Positions 15,911 through 23,172 of a stretch of DNA of 25,214 nt are shown piece after piece. The notes beneath the pieces are model-generated. The model was not told the origin of the DNA and did not search any database. It saw only the letters and a program-made list of their open reading frames with translations. Numbering within the stretch: position 1 is the stretch's first letter; each line of letters starts with the position of its first letter. Origin of the DNA: a virus; IMG/VR virus record IMGVR_UViG_3300047375_000026, positions 1-25,214 of that record. One strand, 5' to 3'. Made by a program: the position numbers and the translations under genes.

Positions 15911-18900
15911 ATGACAGTCACAGCGAATACAACTAGAAACGATTACTTAGCCGGAAATAACCAGAATGTGTACAACTATACGTTCCAGTTAAATGATGCC
16001 GCTGATGTTACTGTTATACTTAATGGCGTAATACAAACGCTAAACGTACACTATACCGTACAAGATTTAGGCGTAGGTACTGGCGGTACCATTACATTCA
16101 CATTAGTAGATTCTAATAACGACCCTATCTTCCCTACACAGGGACAGCAAATAAATATCTTAATGACAATGGAGTTAGATCGAGATACTGCATATCAACC
16201 TAATGGTGCGTTTTTATCTTCAGATGTTAATAATGATTATGATAGGTTATGGCTTGCCGCAAACCAACAACAAACGGCTATTAATCGCTCGCTAAGGCTA
16301 CAGGATCAAGACGCTACTTCAGGTAGTATGGAACTCCCACTTAAAGCAAGTAGGCTTAATAGGATGCTTGCATTTGATTCTGTTACTGGTGAGCCAATCG
16401 CAGGGCCAGATATTACGTCTGTTACTGAAGGGTTAACTTTATCTGCTACTTTGATTAATGGGAATAATACGAATGGCAATGATGTTATTTTCAATGACAA
16501 CGATAAGGCTAAATTTGGCACAGGATCGGATTTAGAAATATACCATGATGGTAACAATTCCGTTATTAAAGATTCTGGTACTGGCATTTTAAAGTATACA
16601 AGTAATAATAGTACTTTAGCCGGAGTAGTCTTTGAAATTGAGAATACGGATTCTACAAATTTATCAGGATCATTTATTCATTTTAAAGATAGTTATGGCG
16701 TAACTCCTGCCAAAATAGGCTCTTATGCAAACGCATTTTATATTTTAAATAGTTCTGATGAAAGAATGCTGACAACTACTAATAGTGGGGCTATAGAATT
16801 ATATCATTCGGATGATATTAAACTATCTACAACTTCTACTGGTGTAGATGTTACTGGAGAAATTACTGTTTCTGGAAATGTAGACGGACGAGATGTTGCT
16901 ACTGACGGAGTTAAGTTAGATAGTATTGAAGCCTCCGCAGATGTAACGGACACTATAAATGTCACAGCGGCAGGCGCATTGATGGATTCTGAGGTAACTA
17001 ACCTTTCAGAAGTTAAAGCGTTTTCTTCAGCAGATTACGCTACAGCGGCACAAGGTGCTAATGCTGACGCGGCACTTCCTAAAACTGGTGGAACACTGAC
17101 AGGCGATTTAAACTTTGGTGATAATGTCAAAGCTAAATTTGGCGGTGGAGGCGATTTAGAAATCTACCACAACGGAAGCAACTCTATAATCAAAGACAGT
17201 GGAGATGGAATATTACGATACACCAGTAGCAACTCAACAAATCAAGGCGTTGTTCTTGAAGTTGAGAATACAGACAGTACCAATCTATCAGGCTCATTTA
17301 TACATTTTAAAGACAGCCTTGGTATAACGCCTGCTAAGATAGGTGCGCTTGCCAATGAAATGTATTTAATGCGCGGTAGTAATAATGACCGCATATTAGT
17401 CACAAACAACAGTTCAGTAGAACTCTATCATGCAGATGATAAAAAGTTTGAAACTAGCAGTTCAGGTGCAAGCATATCGGGCGATATTGCTGTTACAGGT
17501 ACAGTAGATGGTCGTGATGTTGCTACTGATGGAACTAAGCTAGACGGCATAGACGCTTACGCAGATGTCACTGATGCTACAAATGTAGCGGCCGCAGGTG
17601 CTTTGATGGACAGTGAGGTAACTAATCTTGCTCAAGTTAAGGCGTTTGACTCGTCAGACTATGCTACATCGACACAAGGCACTACTGCTGATAATGCACT
17701 TCCAAAGTCAGGAGGGACACTTACAGGCAATTTAAATTTAGGTGATAACATTAAGGCGCAGTTTGGCGCGTCTAATGACCTTCAAATTTACCATGATAGT
17801 ACAAACTCTATAATTAAAGACTCAGGCACAGGAATTTTACGTTATACAAGTAGTAACGCTACTCAAGCAGGGGTTGTATTTGAAATAGAAAATACAGACT
17901 CTACTAATTTGTCAGGTTCGTTCATACATTTTAAAGACTCTTTAGGTATTACTCCTGCTAAAGTTGGTGCTTATGCTAATGAACTTTATATTATGCGCGG
18001 CAGTAATGACAATAGAATTATTACTACTAATACCGATGCTGTAGAACTGTATTATTCAGATGATGAAAAACTAACTACTACAAGTTCAGGTATAGATGTT
18101 ACTGGTACTGTTAAGTTTGATGGCTTAGAAGGAACTAACTCAGTCAATATAACTCAGGTATTAGATGAAGACAGCATGACATCTGATAGCGCGACTTCAT
18201 TATCAACACAGCAGTCTATTAAATCTTATGTAGATACAGCCATAGCAGGCGTTCCTCAAGGAGACATTACAGGCGTTACAGCAGGAACTAATCTTTCTGG
18301 TGGCGGTACAACTGGAAGCGTTAATCTTGATTTAGAAAATAATATTAGCTTGCAGAACATTACCTTAACTGGGTACTTGCGTGGGCCTTCAAACTTTACT
18401 ATTGATCCTGCGGCTCATGGGGATGATACTGGTACATTAGTTATTGCAGGAAATCTACAAGTTGATGGAACAACTACAACTATTAACTCTACTACCGTTG
18501 AGATTGCTGACCTTAATTTTAAAGTTGCTAAAGACGCTACTAGTAATGCAGAAGCTAACACTGGCGGCTTTACGGTAGGTGGCTCTAACGCTGAATTAAA
18601 GTATCTAAGCAGTGGCGATAAGTGGACGATGAATAAAACGCTTTCATTTGCGGATTCTTTAAAAACTACTTATGGCAATAATGATGACCTACAGATTTAC
18701 CATGATGGGTCGAATAGTTATATTAAAGATGTAGGTACAGGAAGATTAACACTACAGAGTGCTACTGACTTTTTAGTAGCAAATACTGCGAATACACAAA
18801 ATTACATATACGCTCAAGAGAGTGGTTATGTTCGTCTTTATCATTCAGGCTCAACAAAATTAGAAACAACTTCAACAGGCATAGACGTAACAGGAGTTAT

Positions 18901-20893
18901 AACGACTGATGGTCTTACAACAAGTGCTGACATTAACTTTGGTGACAATGACAAAGCTAAGTTTGGTGATAGTGGTGATTTAGAAATCTACCATGATGGG
19001 TCAAATTCTATCATTAAAGATTCAGGCACAGGAATACTTAGATACACTAGTAGCAATTCCTCAACTGCCGGAGTCGTATTTGAGATAGAAAACACAGATA
19101 GCGCAAACCTGTCTGGTTCATTTATACACTTTAAAGATAGCTTAGGAATAACCCCTGCAAAAATAGGGGCTTTTGCTAATGAATTGTACATTATGCGTGG
19201 CAGTAATAATGATCGCATACTGACTACAAATAGTGGCGCGGCTGAACTGTATTATTCAGATGATGAAAAACTAGCCACCACCTCCACAGGCATAGACGTT
19301 ACTGGCTCAGTGACAGCAGATTCGCTTACTGTTGATACTTCCGCAGGGCAACTTGACGTAGAGGCTCTTGGCGGTTCATCGGTAAAAGTTAAATCTAGCG
19401 GAAGTTTGAAGTTGCAGGGAACAGGAGGGTCGGTTGATTTAATTAACGGTTCAACCGAAGTCTTATCTACCACTTCTAGCGGAATTTCAGTCAACGGCAC
19501 AGCCACGATGGATGGGCTTACTGTAGATGGTGCGGCTGACATAGATTATCAATCTGGCGCAACAAACAACACCGCCCCAGATACGTTGAAAGTATCAAAC
19601 AAAACCACTGGCGTACATGCCGCAGGTTTAGGGGCGTCTATTAAGTTTGAGCATACAAACTCTTCCGCTAGTTATGCTGGGTCAAGAATATCTAACGTAT
19701 CAAATGCAGACCCCTTTACGTCTAACTTATCCTTTTACCCATATAATTATGGTTACAAAGAGGCTATGCGAATATCCAACAACGGAGACATCAGCTTCTA
19801 CGAGGACACAGGCACAACGGCTAAGTTCTTCTGGGATGCCTCTGCGGAGTCTTTGGGTATTGGTACGGATTCGCCTCAAGCACTAATTGATCTAACAGTC
19901 CCCCAAGCAAAAACCGCTACAGGTGGTGCAACCTTTGCCCAATTAGGCAAAACCAATGAATCAAGTGGCTATGCATCCCTCCAGTGTGAAGTCAAAGGTG
20001 GCTCATCAGCGGCAGATAGGAAATGGTCATTCCAGACTATTGAACAAGGTGTTGCCAATGCAGGGAGTATTGTTTTACAGCCTGATGGCGGCACCCTGAT
20101 GGTGGGTAATACTGACCCTACGCCTTACGACAGAACGTCAGGCAACGCTATTGCACTAGGAGATGGTCTTATATCTTCAGCGCAATCTGGTGGGAATGCG
20201 GCAATATTTAATCGCATGACAAACAATGGAAGCATTGTCCAGTTCCGCTATGGGGGCACAGCCGTAGGTAGTATAGCCTCTGAGGGAGGTGACTCTTTAG
20301 TAATACAATCAGGCACAACCAGTGGTTCAGGCCTTCTTTTTCACCCCACAGTAGCAAGTATAACTCCTGTGAGAAACAGCGTAAAAATAGATGCAACTAT
20401 TGATTTAGGTCGTTCTGGTTTTAGATTCAAAGACCTACACCTATCAGGCTCTTTAAAATCTACTGCCCCAACAACTTCAGCGTCTACCCCTGCATGGTTA
20501 TCTACAGCCAGTACTAATACTTCAGGACAAACACATTATCATGCAGTGTTTAAGTCTTTAAATGGCACAACGAACGGTAAAATCACTACTAACTACTTTG
20601 CTACAACTTACTCGACTACTTCTGATTACAGGGTTAAAGAAGATATACAGCCTGTTATTAATGCAACTGAGCGATTACTAAATTTAAATGCAATCAATTT
20701 CCAGTGGAAAGGCAGTGATATTAGAACGGATGGCTTTTTGGCACATGAGGTTGCTGAAATAATTCCAGAGGCCGTTGTTGGTGAAAAAGACGAAGATGAA
20801 TTGCAGTCCTTAGATCAATCTAAAATTGTCCCTTTGTTGGTTAAAACGATTCAGGAATTAGAGGCAAGAATAACGCAACTGGAGAATCAATAA
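15911..20893 (+). CDS. repeat-rich tail fibre protein with S74 chaperone C-terminus
   Basis: This is the host-recognition fibre, 1660 residues, about three times T7 gp17. The first 150 residues (TRNDYLAGNNQNVYNYTFQL, AANQQQTAINRSLRLQD) match the T7-type N-terminal domain that anchors fibres to the nozzle. A long beta-rich shaft follows with repeats built on DLEIYHDG, KDSGTG, FEIENTDS, SGSFIHFKDS and ELYYSDD, starting at residues 199, 407, 615, 918 and 1015. The C-terminus is a Peptidase_S74 intramolecular chaperone: SDYRVKEDI with Ser1571 and Lys1576 at the spacing of the known Ser/Lys dyad, then a coiled-coil end (LVKTIQELEARITQLENQ). Self-cleavage before Ser1571 would release about 90 residues after trimer folding. 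A GAGG ribosome binding site precedes the ATG. Confidence 0.93.
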   Translation: MTVTANTTRNDYLAGNNQNVYNYTFQLNDAADVTVILNGVIQTLNVHYTVQDLGVGTGGTITFTLVDSNNDPIFPTQGQQINILMTMELDRDTAYQPNGAFLSSDVNNDYDRLWLAANQQQTAINRSLRLQDQDATSGSMELPLKASRLNRMLAFDSVTGEPIAGPDITSVTEGLTLSATLINGNNTNGNDVIFNDNDKAKFGTGSDLEIYHDGNNSVIKDSGTGILKYTSNNSTLAGVVFEIENTDSTNLSGSFIHFKDSYGVTPAKIGSYANAFYILNSSDERMLTTTNSGAIELYHSDDIKLSTTSTGVDVTGEITVSGNVDGRDVATDGVKLDSIEASADVTDTINVTAAGALMDSEVTNLSEVKAFSSADYATAAQGANADAALPKTGGTLTGDLNFGDNVKAKFGGGGDLEIYHNGSNSIIKDSGDGILRYTSSNSTNQGVVLEVENTDSTNLSGSFIHFKDSLGITPAKIGALANEMYLMRGSNNDRILVTNNSSVELYHADDKKFETSSSGASISGDIAVTGTVDGRDVATDGTKLDGIDAYADVTDATNVAAAGALMDSEVTNLAQVKAFDSSDYATSTQGTTADNALPKSGGTLTGNLNLGDNIKAQFGASNDLQIYHDSTNSIIKDSGTGILRYTSSNATQAGVVFEIENTDSTNLSGSFIHFKDSLGITPAKVGAYANELYIMRGSNDNRIITTNTDAVELYYSDDEKLTTTSSGIDVTGTVKFDGLEGTNSVNITQVLDEDSMTSDSATSLSTQQSIKSYVDTAIAGVPQGDITGVTAGTNLSGGGTTGSVNLDLENNISLQNITLTGYLRGPSNFTIDPAAHGDDTGTLVIAGNLQVDGTTTTINSTTVEIADLNFKVAKDATSNAEANTGGFTVGGSNAELKYLSSGDKWTMNKTLSFADSLKTTYGNNDDLQIYHDGSNSYIKDVGTGRLTLQSATDFLVANTANTQNYIYAQESGYVRLYHSGSTKLETTSTGIDVTGVITTDGLTTSADINFGDNDKAKFGDSGDLEIYHDGSNSIIKDSGTGILRYTSSNSSTAGVVFEIENTDSANLSGSFIHFKDSLGITPAKIGAFANELYIMRGSNNDRILTTNSGAAELYYSDDEKLATTSTGIDVTGSVTADSLTVDTSAGQLDVEALGGSSVKVKSSGSLKLQGTGGSVDLINGSTEVLSTTSSGISVNGTATMDGLTVDGAADIDYQSGATNNTAPDTLKVSNKTTGVHAAGLGASIKFEHTNSSASYAGSRISNVSNADPFTSNLSFYPYNYGYKEAMRISNNGDISFYEDTGTTAKFFWDASAESLGIGTDSPQALIDLTVPQAKTATGGATFAQLGKTNESSGYASLQCEVKGGSSAADRKWSFQTIEQGVANAGSIVLQPDGGTLMVGNTDPTPYDRTSGNAIALGDGLISSAQSGGNAAIFNRMTNNGSIVQFRYGGTAVGSIASEGGDSLVIQSGTTSGSGLLFHPTVASITPVRNSVKIDATIDLGRSGFRFKDLHLSGSLKSTAPTTSASTPAWLSTASTNTSGQTHYHAVFKSLNGTTNGKITTNYFATTYSTTSDYRVKEDIQPVINATERLLNLNAINFQWKGSDIRTDGFLAHEVAEIIPEAVVGEKDEDELQSLDQSKIVPLLVKTIQELEARITQLENQ
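16505..19309 (+). repeat. diverged internal repeats of the fibre shaft
   Basis: A module of about 120 residues starting KAKFG recurs at fibre residues 199, 407, 615 and 1015, with a shorter, more diverged copy at 918. The first three starts (16505, 17129, 17753) are exactly 624 bases, or 208 codons, apart. Copies one and two also carry a second module of about 88 residues (DVDGRDVATDG-like, then GALMDSEVTNL). Protein similarity is high, while synonymous sites differ widely between copies. Confidence 0.9.
20621..20893 (+). other. Peptidase_S74 intramolecular chaperone domain, predicted cleavage at Ser1571
   Basis: The segment begins SDYRVKEDIQPV. The Ser and the Lys five residues later match the catalytic dyad spacing known for endosialidase-type chaperone domains. 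The remaining 90 residues contain FLAHEVAEIIPEAV and a terminal coiled coil. The domain would trimerise the shaft and then cleave itself off. Confidence 0.8.
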
Positions 20894-21087
20894 TGAATAA
20901 AATTACACAAGCATTAAAATCAAAAACCGTACAGTTTAGTATTGCTCTTGCAGTTCTTTCTATTCTTCAGGCTTATGTTGGGTTTTTACCTGTCAGCCCT
21001 ATGGGTCAGGCTGTGGTTGGTTGTATTATCGCAAGTTGTGTAACAGTTCTTAGATCAATAACTACTAAGCCGCTTTCAGAAAAATAA
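20893..21087 (+). CDS. small membrane protein, holin-like
   Basis: The 64-residue protein has two hydrophobic segments, about residues 14-33 and 38-53, with a basic N-terminus (KSKTVQF) and a charged C-terminus (LRSITTKPLSEK). Small proteins with this ending are common beside phage lysis genes. It begins on the shared base of a TAATG junction with the fibre gene and leads the lysis cassette. It could be a holin, an antiholin or a helper; the sequence cannot decide which of the three small membrane proteins here makes the lethal pore. Confidence 0.7.
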   Translation: MNKITQALKSKTVQFSIALAVLSILQAYVGFLPVSPMGQAVVGCIIASCVTVLRSITTKPLSEK

Positions 21088-21098
21088 AGGAATAACAA

Positions 21099-21272
21099 AT
21101 GATTGAAGAAACTAAGGAAAGTATAGATGTATTGGCGGCTTCAACGGCTGTTTTTTCTTTGGCACAGTGGCTACCTCCTATGGCCTCTCTGTTTACAATA
21201 ATATGGCTTGGATTAAGGATATATGAAAGTGTTACTGTTCAATCATTATTAGACAAGAGAAGCAAAAAGTAG
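21099..21272 (+). CDS. small holin-like membrane protein, 57 aa
   Basis: The ATG follows an AAAGGAATAACAA ribosome binding sequence, and the frame runs 57 residues. The N-terminus is acidic (MIEETKESID). The core, residues about 13-41, is hydrophobic with the motif QWLPPMASLFTIIWLGLRIYE, and the C-terminus is basic (LDKRSKK). The WLPP ... TIIWLGLRIYES pattern matches small phage proteins I recall being annotated as holins, of a size like T7 gp17.5. It lies 11 bases after the preceding membrane protein gene. The role is probably membrane permeabilisation for endolysin release. Confidence 0.78.
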   Translation: MIEETKESIDVLAASTAVFSLAQWLPPMASLFTIIWLGLRIYESVTVQSLLDKRSKK

Positions 21273-21292
21273 AATATTATTACAATCAAGAG

Positions 21293-21298
21293 TATAAT
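21293..21298 (+). promoter_or_regulatory. possible -10 element within the lysis cassette
   Basis: TATAAT occurs in the 52-base gap between the holin-like gene and the next small gene, preceded by AAGAG. The -35 region is poor (TAGAAT at 21270-21275, 17 bases upstream). It resembles the contexts at 2227 and 15882, where AG also precedes TATAAT. Confidence 0.3.
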
Positions 21299-21324
21299 TT
21301 TATCTTTTACTACAGGTTATAAAA

Positions 21325-21531
21325 ATGATTACTATTGATGATGTAGAATATACTGAAGATGATTTAACTGATTCTCAAAAAGTATTGGTTAATAGAGTTA
21401 ATGAACTTAATAATCAATTTAATGCTTTAAAAATGCAGTTACAAGAATTAGATGTGCTTATGTCTGCATACGGTAATGCTTTAAGAAAAGATTTGGCAGG
21501 GGATGAAGAAGAAGTAGTAGAAGATGCTTAA
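21325..21531 (+). CDS. small coiled-coil protein, DUF6447-like
   Basis: The 68-residue protein opens with ITIDDVEYTEDDLTDSQK, continues as a leucine-, Asn- and Gln-rich helix (NRVNELNNQFNALKMQLQEL) with clear heptad spacing, and ends in an acidic tail. I recall similar short phage proteins grouped as DUF6447, with unknown function. It overlaps the following holin gene by eight bases, so it is translated with the lysis cassette and might regulate lysis timing; that is inference from position only. No membrane segment is visible. Confidence 0.7.
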   Translation: MITIDDVEYTEDDLTDSQKVLVNRVNELNNQFNALKMQLQELDVLMSAYGNALRKDLAGDEEEVVEDA

Positions 21532-21901
21532 AGATTTAATCGCCCCTATTACTGGACTCCTTGATAAATTTATTGAGGATAAAGATAAAAAGGCCGCGTT
21601 AGCCCATCAAATAGCAACCATGTCTGAGCGTCATGCTCAAGAGTTAGCTAAAGGGCAATTAGAAGTAAACAAGGTAGAGGCGGCTCATCCGTCTTTATTT
21701 GTCAGTGGGTGGCGGCCTGCGGTGGGTTGGGTTTCTTGTTTAGGATTGTTCTATAATATAATCTTAGCCCAGTTCTTAGACATTTGGTATGATGTACCTC
21801 AAATAGATAGCAGTCTACTTACTACTGTTCTCATGGCTATGTTAGGCATGGGTGCAATGCGCTCGTATGAAAAGAAGAACAACGTAGCTAGAATAAAATA
21901 A
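21524..21901 (+). CDS. holin, 3TM superfamily-type
   Basis: The 125-residue protein starts with an amphipathic helix (LKDLIAPITGLLDKFIEDKD), then a charged region with a His/Glu-rich helix, and then the signature HPSLFVSGWRPAVGWVSCLGLFYN at about residues 54-77. Hydrophobic segments lie at about 66-85 and 95-112. This is the pattern of the GTA/phage three-transmembrane holin family (WRP-x-VGW motif). It sits immediately before the endolysin with a TAATG overlap, the usual holin-endolysin order. Its product would permit endolysin access to the cell wall. Of the small membrane proteins here it has the clearest holin family signature. Confidence 0.85.
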   Translation: MLKDLIAPITGLLDKFIEDKDKKAALAHQIATMSERHAQELAKGQLEVNKVEAAHPSLFVSGWRPAVGWVSCLGLFYNIILAQFLDIWYDVPQIDSSLLTTVLMAMLGMGAMRSYEKKNNVARIK

Positions 21902-22242
21902 TGAGATACTTTCAACTAAAAGACTTTGATTGTCAGGAGACAGGCAACAATGAGATGTGTTCTGATTTTCTTGATAAGTTGGATGAGTTACGCCATGTAT
22001 GCGGATTTCCGTTTATCATTACCAGTGGGTACAGGGACAAGACCCACAGCATTGAAGCTAGAAAGGCAAAGGTCGGAACCCACGGACAAGGGATAGCGGC
22101 AGACATTAGAATTAATAACGGTAACGAAGCCTACGAGATTATAAAGAACGCTCAGTCAATGGGCTTCAATGGAATAGGGGTAGCCAAGACCTTTATCCAT
22201 GTAGACACTAGAAAGACTATGCCTGTTATCTGGACTTACTAA
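21901..22242 (+). CDS. endolysin, M15-family peptidase
   Basis: The 113-residue product is a zinc peptidase that would cut peptide bonds of peptidoglycan stem peptides at lysis. It shows the M15 pattern: TSGYRDKTHS at about 41-50, then GTHGQGIAADI with His61 and Asp68, and FIHVDTR with His100 and Asp102. His61, Asp68 and His100 are the expected zinc ligands, and Asp102 follows as in the family. There is no signal peptide, so export depends on the holins just upstream. The length is typical for a single-domain enzyme without a wall-binding domain. Its last 17 bases overlap, on the other strand, a small basic gene, so the two transcription units converge here. Confidence 0.93.
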   Translation: MRYFQLKDFDCQETGNNEMCSDFLDKLDELRHVCGFPFIITSGYRDKTHSIEARKAKVGTHGQGIAADIRINNGNEAYEIIKNAQSMGFNGIGVAKTFIHVDTRKTMPVIWTY

Positions 22243-22384
22243 GTAAACTCTTTGCTGTCTTCTTAGACTTCCTGAACGCCTTGGCTGTAGGTGCGCCTTT
22301 AGACCCAACCTTACGCATCTTCTCACCAGACCCAGCGGCTATTCTCTTTCTCTTAGCGTGTATGTTTGCGTATAAACCTTTCAT
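22226..22384 (-). CDS. small basic phage protein, 52 aa
   Basis: Reading leftward from an ATG at 22384, this frame encodes 52 residues, MKGLYANIHAKRKRIAAGSG then EKMRKVGSKGAPTAKAF, with roughly one third Lys or Arg. I recall nearly identical short proteins in many marine phages, always without function; the composition suggests nucleic-acid binding. The start shares one base with the preceding stop (TAATG), and the 3' end overlaps the endolysin gene by 17 bases in the opposite orientation. The recognised family pattern makes it real despite its size. Confidence 0.8.
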   Translation of the reverse strand: MKGLYANIHAKRKRIAAGSGEKMRKVGSKGAPTAKAFRKSKKTAKSLLSKSR

Positions 22385-22566
22385 TATTTCTTCAACATTG
22401 ATTTCTTTTTACGATACTTCTTTCTTCCTGCCTCATCTCGCAAAGCCTGTATAGCTTCTTTAGCTTGCTTATCGGTAAGCGGCATAGAACGCGCATTCTT
22501 AGTTGTTGGTTTCTTTTTCTTTGGTCGTCCTACCTTACTACCGTATGTACCCTTACCTTGTGGCAT
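22384..22566 (-). CDS. small basic phage protein, 60 aa
   Basis: The product begins MPQGKGTYGSKVGRPKKKK, is extremely basic, and has a central helix (DKQAKEAIQALRDEAGRKKY). The GTYGSKVGRP start is a pattern I recall from many phage small proteins without known role. The GRP-K-K-K-K stretch is reminiscent of an AT-hook, which binds the minor groove of AT-rich DNA, so DNA binding is a reasonable inference. An AGGAGAATACA ribosome binding site, partly overlapping the previous gene's stop, precedes the ATG. It lies between two other basic genes and is presumably co-transcribed with them. Confidence 0.8.
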   Translation of the reverse strand: MPQGKGTYGSKVGRPKKKKPTTKNARSMPLTDKQAKEAIQALRDEAGRKKYRKKKSMLKK

Positions 22567-22575
22567 TGTATTCTC

Positions 22576-22854
22576 CTACCATTTAGATTTATTAGCCCAG
22601 TATGCCGCAGACATCTTACCCTTAGCGATGTTCCTAGCGTGTCGAGCTTTGAATGATTTACGTCTAGCCTTCTGTTTCTCTGACTTAGGATTAGACCCTG
22701 CACCTGATACGCCTTGTTGTCCAAACCTGATGGTCTTTACTTGATCGCCAGACTTGGCAACAACAACGTGAGATTTTGTTGAATGGTTAGGTGTACGCTT
22801 AGGCTTGTTAACACCAGAGACACCGATACGGCTTAATAGGGATTGTATACTCAT
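22576..22854 (-). CDS. basic phage protein, DUF6321-like
   Basis: The chosen start, ATG at 22854, gives 92 residues beginning MSIQSLLSRIGVSG. A longer frame to 22899 would translate a terminator hairpin and has no ribosome binding site, so I reject it. The central part reads KSHVVVAKSGDQVKTIRFGQQ, and the C-terminal part KARRKSFKARHARNIAKGKM then SAAYWANKSKW, a strongly conserved pattern I associate with DUF6321, of unknown function. It is basic and probably binds nucleic acid. Upstream there is no Shine-Dalgarno; instead an extended -10 element ends six bases before the ATG, so the message may be leaderless. Confidence 0.82.
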   Translation of the reverse strand: MSIQSLLSRIGVSGVNKPKRTPNHSTKSHVVVAKSGDQVKTIRFGQQGVSGAGSNPKSEKQKARRKSFKARHARNIAKGKMSAAYWANKSKW

Positions 22855-22860
22855 GCTCTG

Positions 22861-22869
22861 ATTATACCA
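22861..22869 (-). promoter_or_regulatory. extended -10 promoter, possibly giving a leaderless transcript
   Basis: On the - strand TGGTATAAT (22869 to 22861) is a perfect extended -10 element (TGnTATAAT), and the ATG begins six bases after it. Start of transcription would fall on or next to the A of the ATG. No -35 is visible, because the upstream bases form the terminator hairpin. Confidence 0.45.
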
Positions 22870-22889
22870 AAAAAAGCCCCCGAAGGGGC
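22869..22889 (-). terminator. rho-independent terminator with TTCG tetraloop
   Basis: On the - strand GCCCC (22889-22885), a TTCG loop and GGGGC (22880-22876) form a stem followed by seven T (22875-22869). It would end leftward transcription of the replication and recombination genes. On the + strand no T-run follows, so it acts in one direction only. Confidence 0.88.
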
Positions 22890-22932
22890 AAAACAACATA
22901 GGAGGTACAACATTTTTAGGGGGTTTACAGTT

Positions 22933-23172
22933 TTATTCTACACTAAACGTAGGGTGATGCAACTTTAATTCTTCATCTGTAGGAGGTTCAGCAAGAGCCT
23001 CTTGTTCAGCCTCTACCTCAGACCAGATTATATCTATCTCTTCTACTGCATAAGCAGGCAGGGCAGAACCATACAGCACAGCCTCGAAGATAGAATCCAT
23101 CTGCAATGGAACATGATCCATTTTTAACTCAATGGCTTTATTCCGTAAATCGTTTAAAAATCCATTAGTCAT
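22933..23172 (-). CDS. small acidic hypothetical protein, 79 aa
   Basis: The 79-residue protein is unfamiliar. The N-terminal half is helical (NGFLNDLRNKAIELKMDHVP), the middle has hydrophobic patches (SIFEAVLYGSALPAYAVEE), and the C-terminal half is strongly acidic. It has no cysteines or membrane segment. The start forms a four-base overlap with the NinG stop, and an AGGAAAG ribosome binding site lies about 6 bases upstream. It ends about 45 bases before the terminator, making it the last gene of its unit. Function unknown. Confidence 0.7.
   Translation of the reverse strand: MTNGFLNDLRNKAIELKMDHVPLQMDSIFEAVLYGSALPAYAVEEIDIIWSEVEAEQEALAEPPTDEELKLHHPTFSVE

Noticed and set aside
16505-19309. 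CRISPR-like or mobile-element repeats
   Set aside because: The repeats are long, in-frame and protein-coding, without palindromic short units, inverted ends or a transposase.
19647-19886. Out-of-frame + strand open frame inside the fibre gene
   Set aside because: It lies within the fibre reading frame, is low in coding character and has no start signal.
15911-20893. Diversity-generating retroelement acting on the fibre, suggested by Bbp19-like relatedness to a Bordetella phage
   Set aside because: No reverse transcriptase gene and no template/variable repeat pair are visible in the window. The fibre repeats differ at synonymous sites throughout, not at adenines only.
2204-21298. Treating all TATAAT hexamers as phage promoters
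   Set aside because: In DNA this AT-rich a perfect hexamer is expected dozens of times over both strands by rough estimate. Only those with a fitting -35, an extended -10 or a position in a short gap are listed, with low confidence.
22855-22899. Longer N-terminus for the DUF6321-like protein starting at 22899
   Set aside because: It would translate the terminator hairpin and T-run, and the ATG has no ribosome binding site.
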